DNA of 10,395 nucleotides from an uncultured Methylobacter sp. (GTDB lineage: Bacteria; Pseudomonadota; Gammaproteobacteria; Methylococcales; Methylomonadaceae), in assembly GCA_903831545.1 (NCBI GenBank), contig CAIKYI010000599.1, positions 1 through 10,395 of the forward strand, in the 5' to 3' direction. Each line of letters begins with the position of its first letter. Within the stretch, counting starts at the first letter, position 1. Made by a program: the position numbers and the translations under genes. Below are positions 1 through 5,767 of this stretch, piece by piece. Below the pieces are notes generated by a model. That model did no database searches and was not told the DNA's origin. It saw only the letters and a program-made list of their open reading frames with translations.

Positions 1-1343
1 TCCATAGCCTGCCGCAGTTCATCCATTTGAAGTTTGGTTACTTTCAGAGCGTGGTCGGCTGTCGTCAAATTATCATTGGAGATACGCGTTACATCAGCCA
101 GGGCCCGTTCAACCTTTTGTTTTTCATATTTGACGTTTTGCTGTTCGATTACCGCCAATTTACGGGCTTCTTCAGCTTCTATGCCAAATTTAAAGGCGAG
201 CCCGGCACCGATCAAAATAGCAACCAATACGGCTGAGCCTGCCATCAGGGCTATTTTATTTTTAATCACAAAACGACGCAGTAATTCACCCGGCGAATAG
301 GCGTAAGTGCTTACTAAACGACCATCACGATAGGCGCAAAGTTCGTCAGCCAGTTCACCGGCATTAGCGAAGCGCTTTGACTTGTCTTTATTCAGCGCTT
401 TATCGCAAATAGCCGTTAACTCCGGTGGCAGAGACAGATCTGGATTTCGTGAGGTCGGCATGGGTTGATCGCTGGTTAAGCGCGTCAGAATTTCATCGAC
501 GTTGCCACGTAAAGGAGGTCGTCCTATTAACAGATAATAAAGAATACAACCAATGGCAAAGACATCAGACCGTGTGTCAACATCACCAAATGCTGGATTT
601 GCCTGCTCGGGAGCCATGTACGAAGGCGTTCCGATTATATCGCCAACTAGCGTTAAATCGGCATTTTGGTCCGATTTTAAAGGTGCTTGATCAGGTCGCT
701 TCTGTTGACTTTCAACTTTTTCCAGTCCCCAATCAAGATCAACTTTTGCCAACCCCCAATCGAGTACAATGGTTTCACCAAAAGCGCCAAGCACGACATT
801 ACTTGGTTTAATATCCCGATGAATCACGCCTTTTGAATGGGCATAAGCCAAGGTTTCGCAAATATCAATCAATCGGTCCAACAAGCTCAATCGATTTGCC
901 AGAGCAAGTTCCGGATTAATCGCCTTGTTATATGCCTTTAGCTTTTCAGCGAGGGTATCGCCTCGAATTAGCCGCATGACATAATAGGGCGCGCCACTTT
1001 CCTGAACACCAACGTCATAAACCGGGACAACGCCAGGGTGTTCCAGGCGCCCGGTAATACGAGCTTCGCGAAGAAAACGATCGCACAAAGCACTATCCAG
1101 ATGAGCTGATTGCCCCAACATTTCTTTGATGGCTACTTCGCGACCAATTTTTTCATCAATACCCAGTAATACCCTGCCAACACCGCCTTCTCCGACTGTG
1201 CCATGCAATGAGTAATCCCGATCAAACTTGTTCGCTAAAGCCGACTTGTTCTGTGTTGATGGTTTGGAAGAAGGACGTATGACTGTGTTGTCATCAAGTG
1301 GCAATAGTCGGGTCATGCTGTTATCTGGGTCGGTTGTGTGCAT
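1..1343 (-). CDS. Ser/Thr protein kinase, membrane-anchored (C-terminus beyond window)
   Basis: This is an eukaryotic-like (Hanks-type) Ser/Thr kinase reading leftwards, open for 447 codons without a stop. Visible motifs are the glycine loop GEGGVGRV (about 51-58), VAIK with the ATP-binding Lys73, the helix-C Glu93, the catalytic loop HRDIKPSN (175-182, Asp177), DWG in place of DFG (195-197) and APEQ (244-247). After the kinase lobe (about 45-335) comes one predicted transmembrane helix (about 363-383), then a charged, coiled-coil-like segment from about 388 to the window edge. The kinase domain would be cytoplasmic and the missing part is a likely sensor or repeat domain. A 9-residue tandem duplication sits in the activation segment (195-203 and 204-212). 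ATG at 1341-1343 is used because it is the first in frame; the next Met is codon 10, and neither has a strong Shine-Dalgarno. It is divergent from the corrinoid operon, so a functional link is not shown. Substrates are unknown. Confidence 0.93.
   Translation of the reverse strand, partial: MHTTDPDNSMTRLLPLDDNTVIRPSSKPSTQNKSALANKFDRDYSLHGTVGEGGVGRVLLGIDEKIGREVAIKEMLGQSAHLDSALCDRFLREARITGRLEHPGVVPVYDVGVQESGAPYYVMRLIRGDTLAEKLKAYNKAINPELALANRLSLLDRLIDICETLAYAHSKGVIHRDIKPSNVVLGAFGETIVLDWGLAKVDLDWGLEKVESQQKRPDQAPLKSDQNADLTLVGDIIGTPSYMAPEQANPAFGDVDTRSDVFAIGCILYYLLIGRPPLRGNVDEILTRLTSDQPMPTSRNPDLSLPPELTAICDKALNKDKSKRFANAGELADELCAYRDGRLVSTYAYSPGELLRRFVIKNKIALMAGSAVLVAILIGAGLAFKFGIEAEEARKLAVIEQQNVKYEKQKVERALADVTRISNDNLTTADHALKVTKLQMDELRQAM
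712..765. repeat. 27-bp in-frame tandem duplication in kinase activation segment
   Basis: Two adjacent 27-bp units (712-738 and 739-765) match at 22 of 27 positions. On the coding (minus) strand each encodes a DWGL(A/E)KV block, so the kinase carries the DFG-equivalent Asp-Trp-Gly twice, at residues 195-197 and 204-206. The length is a multiple of three and the frame is kept. Because five positions differ, the duplication is not brand new. Confidence 0.85.
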
Positions 1344-1388
1344 GGCTCTGAGATAAGTTCACAAAAAACGCTGGAAAATTAGATTTTC

Positions 1389-1394
1389 ATTATA
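1389..1394 (-). promoter_or_regulatory. Candidate sigma-70 -10 box for the Ser/Thr kinase
   Basis: Read on the minus strand this is a perfect TATAAT, ending 45 bases before the kinase ATG. The -35 side is weak: the best match, TTTACA at 1416-1421 (minus), lies 21 bases away, which is too far for a standard promoter. The A/T-rich surroundings could give a -10 match by chance. Confidence 0.35.
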
Positions 1395-1727
1395 TCTATC
1401 AATCAAGAATTAAGGTGTAAAAGACGCGCGTTATTTCTATTATTCAGGAAATATGACAAGCAATTTATCAAAACTCCCCGACAAGGAGCCAGTACGGCAA
1501 CATGACGGATGCCCAGTCAGGGCGTGCAGCTTTATGATGACGAGAATGTTTGACAATGCACATGATCAGTTGGTGAGTTTAATTATGAATTCAACTTAGG
1601 ACATTGCGATATGAAATAGTAATATCTTGTCAAAAAGCGTGAAAAAATAACGCTGAAAGTGGAAAATACCAGGACAGTCCGAGAAGCGGTGTTACAGATT
1701 CTGAAGATTTTAGATGGTTTTATGTAA

Positions 1728-1748
1728 ACGGTTGGGTGAGCCAGCCGT
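1728..1748 (+). other. Hairpin in the presumed 5' leader of the corrinoid operon
   Basis: Bases 1728-1735 (ACGGTTGG) pair with 1741-1748 (CCAGCCGT) around a 5-base loop, giving eight pairs with one G-U wobble. It ends 72 bases before the activator start. No run of T follows, so it is not a canonical intrinsic terminator. It could be a leader structure or, as DNA, an imperfect operator. Its being transcribed is assumed, not shown. Confidence 0.3.
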
Positions 1749-1820
1749 AAAAGCGTTTTCAGGGGGCATTGCAGGGTGCCAGTTTAAGAATAAACAATAT
1801 TAAATTACCATGTCTGAACA

Positions 1821-3464
1821 ATGAAACAGCCTAATGTCACATCGGAGTCTAAAACCGAAGAATTTTTCAAGCTGACAGTAAAAAGTCCGGGGCAGACTTT
1901 ACAGATAGCCGCCAACTCAACGACCTCGGTACGCCTGGCGTTAGACACCACCAGCCTCAGGGTACGTGCAGCCTGCGGTGGCCTGGGCACCTGCGGTGCC
2001 TGTCTGATTCAGCTTGTCTGCGGCGATTTTAATCCCCCAACGGTAACTGAGCGGCAAAGAATTTTACCTGAAGATTTGGCCAGCGGCATGCGTTTGGCTT
2101 GCCAACTGCGCCCTCGCAGCAATGGGGAACTGTTTCTTGAATATCCTGCGCCGCATTCCGAATGGAAAAGTTTGGACGCATCCGATCTCTATGAGCCTTC
2201 GCATCATTATCCCGTTGATCATCATGTTTATGGCGTCGCCGTAGATTTGGGTACCACGCAAATCCGACTGTCTTTATGGAATCGTAAAACCGGACGGCGT
2301 ATCGCCACCCGCTATGGCATCAATCCCCAAATAGCCTATGGTGCCGACGTATTAACCAGGCTGGATGCTGACAGATTGGGGGATTTTGACAAAAACACCC
2401 TGACCCAACTCGCACGAAAAGCGATTATTGATGGCCTTCGCGATATATTGTGCCGCGATATGGGTGAAGTGTCACCGATACTGAACGAAATTGGTAAGGT
2501 GCTGATTGTTGGCAATACCGCTATGCTGACTTTGTTTTGTGGAGAAAACGGGGATAACCTTTATCAACCGGAAAACTGGCAGCAAAGTATCCACTGTCAG
2601 TTGACTGATGTCGATAGCTTGAAACTAGCCTGGCGTACCCCGCATGCCAATATTGCTATCGCACAGCCGCTGGCGGGTTTTATCGGTTCCGATCTATTGG
2701 CTGATTTGCTTGCAACGGCAATCACTGAGCAGTCTGAACCAATCATGTTGGCAGATTTTGGCACCAACACTGAAATTGCGCTTTGGGATGGACGAACCTT
2801 ATGGGCTACGTCTGTACCTGGTGGGCCAGCTTTTGAGGGTATCGGCTTACGTAATGGCATGTCGGGAGAAGCCGGTGCCATTAGCAAAGTGATCAAAGTT
2901 GACGGTGCCTGGCAATATCAGACAATTTCCAATGCGTCGCCACGGGGCTTTTGCGCTAGTGGCTATGTAGATGCCATCGCCATGCTTGTAAATGATCAGT
3001 CGCTTAAAGCATCAGGCCGTTTTGCCGAGCCGCTGTCAACCAGTGGTTTTCGTTTAGATGCCGACAATGCCCATACCGCTATTTATGGCGGTGATGTTGA
3101 TCTGTTTCAACGCGCCAAAGCGGCAACGGCTGCGGCCATGAGTCAATTATTGGCTATGTCTGGTCTGAGTAAAAATGATTTGCACAAGCTATGGATTTGC
3201 GGCTGTTTTGGACAACATCTTAATTTACCTAATGCCATAGCTTTAGGTCTTCTGCCAGACATCATTACCGAGCGCATTCGCGTACTTCCAAACGCCAGTC
3301 TTGCAGGTTGTGAAAAACTGTTGTTAAATCAGGATAGTGAAAATTTGGTTAAAGCCATTTATAGCCGTATTCACGTTATTAATCTAAGCTGTGTAGCAGA
3401 ATATGAGGAACGCTTTATTAATAATTTGCTTTTAAAACCAATGCCAATAGAGGAACATGACTAA
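1821..3464 (+). CDS. RACo-type corrinoid activation protein (2Fe-2S ferredoxin + ASKHA ATPase, DUF4445)
   Basis: This protein probably restores an inactive Co(II) corrinoid protein to Co(I) by ATP-dependent one-electron reduction. The N-terminus is a plant-type [2Fe-2S] domain with Cys52, Cys58, Cys61 and Cys94 (C-x5-C-x2-C, then C). The ASKHA fold follows: VAVDLGTTQIRLSLW (139-153) as the first phosphate motif, LIVGNTAML (228-236), ADFGTNTEIALWDG (311-324), PGGPAFEG (333-340) and CGCFGQHLNLPNAIALGLLPD-type C-terminal glycine motifs (460-480). At 547 residues it is shorter than the roughly 630 I recall for Carboxydothermus RACo; the stretch between the ferredoxin and ASKHA parts (about 95-137) looks reduced. 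An in-frame stop at 1815-1817 forces the start at 1821 or later, and no Shine-Dalgarno is evident there. Its stop overlaps the next start by one base (TAATG), and that next gene is its likely partner. The short name RACo is a family label; no gene symbol is assigned. Confidence 0.92.
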   Translation: MKQPNVTSESKTEEFFKLTVKSPGQTLQIAANSTTSVRLALDTTSLRVRAACGGLGTCGACLIQLVCGDFNPPTVTERQRILPEDLASGMRLACQLRPRSNGELFLEYPAPHSEWKSLDASDLYEPSHHYPVDHHVYGVAVDLGTTQIRLSLWNRKTGRRIATRYGINPQIAYGADVLTRLDADRLGDFDKNTLTQLARKAIIDGLRDILCRDMGEVSPILNEIGKVLIVGNTAMLTLFCGENGDNLYQPENWQQSIHCQLTDVDSLKLAWRTPHANIAIAQPLAGFIGSDLLADLLATAITEQSEPIMLADFGTNTEIALWDGRTLWATSVPGGPAFEGIGLRNGMSGEAGAISKVIKVDGAWQYQTISNASPRGFCASGYVDAIAMLVNDQSLKASGRFAEPLSTSGFRLDADNAHTAIYGGDVDLFQRAKAATAAAMSQLLAMSGLSKNDLHKLWICGCFGQHLNLPNAIALGLLPDIITERIRVLPNASLAGCEKLLLNQDSENLVKAIYSRIHVINLSCVAEYEERFINNLLLKPMPIEEHD

Positions 3465-4138
3465 TGCTGGAATCCTATATCCGCTCTTATAATGATGCAG
3501 TATTTGAAACCGATAAAGAAGCGGCGATGGCTGTGGTCAATAAAGCATTAGCGGATGGTGTGACCCCCGAAAATATTGTTTTCAGACTCATTATTCCTGC
3601 CATTGAAATGATGATGGCTATTATTGAAAAAGATCCTGATGCCAACCTGGCTCAGCATTTCATGACGGCTCAAATAGCCGCCGACGTTACGGAAAAGATG
3701 CTGGAGAAATTTAGCCAGCCGCCTGAGGTTATCGGACGTATTGTTATTGGTGCCGCGCACGGCGACCTTCATTCTTTAGGCAAACGCATTGTGAGTGGCT
3801 GTCTGAAGGCGTTGATGGTGGAGGTGATTGACCTTGGTGTCAATGTCAGCGCCGAACGCTTCGTTGACGCTGCGGTTAGCGAAAATGCGCAAGTCATAGC
3901 AATTTCAGCGATGATGGTTCACACCGCTACCGGAGAGAATGGCAGTCAGCGTGTACGTGCTTTGTTACAGGAACGTGGACTGGAACAGAAAATCAAGCTT
4001 GCAGTTGGTGGTGCGCCCTATCGTTTTGACCCGGAGCTTTATCGCAAAGTCGGTGCCGATGCCTGGGCTGCTGACGGAGTAACGGCAGGAAAAATGATTG
4101 TTAATCTGATCCGCGAGGTAAAAAATGACACCGCTTGA
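3464..4138 (+). CDS. Corrinoid (B12-binding) methyl-carrier protein, MtaC/MtbC-like
   Basis: This is a small soluble corrinoid protein that would carry a methyl group on cobalt between a substrate and an acceptor. Residues 1 to about 85 form the helical cap domain of methyltransferase corrinoid proteins; about 90-216 form the Rossmann-like B12-binding domain. The signature is complete: D101-x-H103-x-x-G106 (GDLHSLG), where His103 should be the lower cobalt ligand, then S148-x-M150 in place of the usual S-x-L, and G182-G183 in VGGAP. At 224 residues it is the usual family length. An AGGA at 3451-3454 lies nine bases before the ATG. It overlaps the activator stop by one base, and its own last 14 bases overlap the methyltransferase start, so the three are translationally coupled. 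The bound corrinoid cannot be told from sequence. Confidence 0.94.
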   Translation: MLESYIRSYNDAVFETDKEAAMAVVNKALADGVTPENIVFRLIIPAIEMMMAIIEKDPDANLAQHFMTAQIAADVTEKMLEKFSQPPEVIGRIVIGAAHGDLHSLGKRIVSGCLKALMVEVIDLGVNVSAERFVDAAVSENAQVIAISAMMVHTATGENGSQRVRALLQERGLEQKIKLAVGGAPYRFDPELYRKVGADAWAADGVTAGKMIVNLIREVKNDTA

Positions 4139-5153
4139 GATACTTGCCGCCGCAATCAACGGTAAACCAGCGCCGCGTATTCCAATATTTTGCAACCTGC
4201 TGGACCAAGGCGCACGCGAATTGGCCATGACTTCCAAAGATTACTTCAGCAATGGTGCACTTGTGGCCGAGGCACAACTAAAAATGCTGAAACGTTACGG
4301 CCATGATAATGTCTGGAGCTTGCATTATGTTGGCAAGGAAGCAGAATTACTGGGATGCAGGGAGATTCTGTTTGCCAATGACGGAGCTCCGAATGTGGCT
4401 GATTTTGTGATCAAGAGCCTGGACGACATCTCCCGTTTTGAGATACCCCCTGACATTACCCAAGTACCAGCCTGGCAGTCAGTTGCCAGTTGTTTGCAGA
4501 TATTGAAGTCTGAAATTGGCAATACCCATCCGATTTGCGCTTATGTCACGGCCTCAACGACTTTGCCGGTAATATTGATGGGCATGGAAAAATGGATGGA
4601 GCTATTTTTGCTCGGACCGTTCGAACTGCGTGATGAACTGTTGCGTAAATGCGCGGATTTTTTTCACCAGTACATTAGTGCATTACGGGCTGCCGGTGCC
4701 AACGTACTGGTGTATTCCTCGCCATTTGGTTCGCCGTATTTTTTAAGCCCGGACAAAATTAAAAAGATGGTGCTGCCCTGGATGAAGCATGATTTGGAAC
4801 CGGGCGGAGTGGCCGATGTCGTCTATTATTGTGGTATGGCTCCCTTTAATAATGTCATCGACCTGGTTTTTGACGAATTGCATATCACCAAGCACTATAC
4901 CAGTCCACTGGATGATTTAACGACAGCTAAACGTATAATAAATACACGTGGTTTAACTTGCGGCGTGATCGACGATATCAAAATGATACACTGGACAGTT
5001 GAAGAAACGCGGGCAGAAGTTAAGCGTATCATTGATATTGGTAAACCCGGCGGGCATTTTTTGTTCGGCAATGGCGTAATGCCTCTGGCTGTGCCTGAAG
5101 CCAATATACGGGCGATGGTGGATGCCGCTTTTGAATATGGTGGGCTGGAATGA
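4125..5153 (+). CDS. UroD-family corrinoid methyltransferase (MtaA/CmuA-like), altered zinc site
   Basis: This 342-residue protein has the uroporphyrinogen decarboxylase-like TIM barrel used by MtaA, MtbA and CmuA, and its position next to a corrinoid protein and activator argues for methyl transfer rather than haem synthesis. Family features include the N-terminal segment with RIPIFCNLL (18-26), SSPFGSPYFLSPD (198-210), VVYYCGMAPFNNVID (232-246), LDDLTTAKRI (262-271) and the C-terminal FGNGVMPLAVPEANI (314-328). In MtaA/MtbA the zinc is held by His-x-Cys and a later Cys in a GCG-like turn. Here the first is Tyr234-x-Cys236 and the turn is Gly315-Asn316-Gly317, so only one of three usual ligands remains. 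The substrate is therefore not assigned; methanol, methylamine, methyl halide or an O-methyl compound are all unproven. GAGG at 4115-4118 precedes the ATG by six bases. Its stop overlaps the next start (ATGA). Confidence 0.85.
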   Translation: MTPLEILAAAINGKPAPRIPIFCNLLDQGARELAMTSKDYFSNGALVAEAQLKMLKRYGHDNVWSLHYVGKEAELLGCREILFANDGAPNVADFVIKSLDDISRFEIPPDITQVPAWQSVASCLQILKSEIGNTHPICAYVTASTTLPVILMGMEKWMELFLLGPFELRDELLRKCADFFHQYISALRAAGANVLVYSSPFGSPYFLSPDKIKKMVLPWMKHDLEPGGVADVVYYCGMAPFNNVIDLVFDELHITKHYTSPLDDLTTAKRIINTRGLTCGVIDDIKMIHWTVEETRAEVKRIIDIGKPGGHFLFGNGVMPLAVPEANIRAMVDAAFEYGGLE

Positions 5154-5767
5154 AAAATTTTGTCATACAACAAGAAAAACAACCACCATTGGCAATGATC
5201 AGTTGCGGTATTTTGCATAAAGATGTCGACTTTCTGATCGAAAAAAACCATTGGAATGTCCATGCCCATTATCTGGACTCGGCTCTGCATAACTACCTGA
5301 ATCGACTTTCCCTTGAATTGAACAAGGCTCTGGATGAGAGCGAAAAGCGCGGTGAAAAAACCCTGGTGTTTTACGGTGGTTGCCATCCGTTAATGGACAA
5401 ATACCTGGAAGATCATCACACCTGTCGTACACACGGGCAAAATTGTATCGTTATGCTGCTGGGTTATGAATTATTTATGCAGGAATTGGAAAATGGCGCC
5501 TATTTTCTGTTGGAAGACTGGGCTTTAACCTGGGAACCGATGATTTCGGCCTGCTTCGGTGTTAACCTTACTGTAATTCGCGAAATTTTTCATAGTAGCC
5601 ATAAATATATCCTGGCTTTGCGTACACCTTGCAGTGCTGATTTTACCGAAGCCGCCGAAGCCGCTGCCCGTTTTGTCGATTTACCCCTGCAATGGATGGA
5701 TGTGGGCTTGGAGCACTTGGAATCGGTTCTGGCCGAAGCCATCCAACGTAGGCTCAGCGAGGAGTAA
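5150..5767 (+). CDS. DUF1638 domain protein associated with corrinoid methyltransferases
   Basis: The 205-residue protein matches DUF1638 by its conserved blocks: ISCGILHKDVD (17-27), HYLDSALHNYLNRL (40-53), VFYGGCHPLMDKYL (73-86) and the CRTHGQNCIVMLLG block (92-105). It has six cysteines (19, 78, 92, 99, 135, 161), the first four within the conserved blocks, which would suit metal, thiol or cobalt-related chemistry, but the biochemical function of this family is not established as far as I know. DUF1638 genes often sit beside MtaA-like methyltransferases, corrinoid proteins and their activators, which is what is seen here. No signal peptide or membrane segment is visible, so it is probably cytoplasmic. 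The start overlaps the methyltransferase stop as ATGA, and its stop overlaps the histidine kinase start as TAATG, so it physically bridges the methyl-transfer and signalling halves of the operon. Confidence 0.88.
   Translation: MKNFVIQQEKQPPLAMISCGILHKDVDFLIEKNHWNVHAHYLDSALHNYLNRLSLELNKALDESEKRGEKTLVFYGGCHPLMDKYLEDHHTCRTHGQNCIVMLLGYELFMQELENGAYFLLEDWALTWEPMISACFGVNLTVIREIFHSSHKYILALRTPCSADFTEAAEAAARFVDLPLQWMDVGLEHLESVLAEAIQRRLSEE

Larger units (their letters stand above)
1344..1820. other. Divergent intergenic region between kinase and corrinoid operon
   Basis: These 477 bases separate the leftward kinase from the rightward operon and should hold both promoters. Seen here are a consensus -10 box for the kinase (1389-1394, minus), a small palindrome GGACAGTCC (1672-1680) that could be an operator, and an 8-bp hairpin (1728-1748). 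A 48-codon plus-strand ORF (1453-1599, ATG preceded by AGGAA) is open but resembles nothing I know and is not called as a gene. I see no cobalamin riboswitch B12 box, no clean sigma-54 site, and no RNA gene. A TTGACA at 1550-1555 has no -10 box at proper spacing. Confidence 0.6.

Noticed and set aside
425..811. 128-codon plus-strand ORF
   Set aside because: It lies antisense to the kinase domain, whose motifs are clear, and has no recognisable features.
1550..1555. TTGACA as a -35 box for the operon
   Set aside because: No -10-like hexamer at 16-18 bases; the nearest A/T-rich candidates are 22 or more bases away.
1453..1599. 48-codon plus-strand ORF in the intergenic region, ATG preceded by AGGAA
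   Set aside because: No recognisable domain and no evidence of coding bias; an ORF of this size is easily found by chance. Conservation in relatives or ribosome profiling would be needed.
1762..1780. Sigma-54-like TGGCAC...TGC on the minus strand
   Set aside because: The spacing between the GG and GC elements is one base off and it would point the wrong way for the operon.
1344..1820. Cobalamin or c-di-GMP riboswitch
   Set aside because: Looked for because of the downstream genes; no B12 box or GEMM core sequence could be seen by eye.
1810..1824. Four-codon MSEQ mini-ORF whose TGA overlaps the activator ATG
   Set aside because: Too short to judge; probably coincidental, with no strong ribosome site, though it could matter if translation starts there.
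4125..5153. Uroporphyrinogen decarboxylase (HemE)
   Set aside because: Database names often say so, but the corrinoid neighbours and MtaA-like motifs argue for a methyltransferase-family member.
4895..5386. 163-codon minus-strand ORF
   Set aside because: Shadow of the methyltransferase and DUF1638 genes, both well supported on the plus strand.
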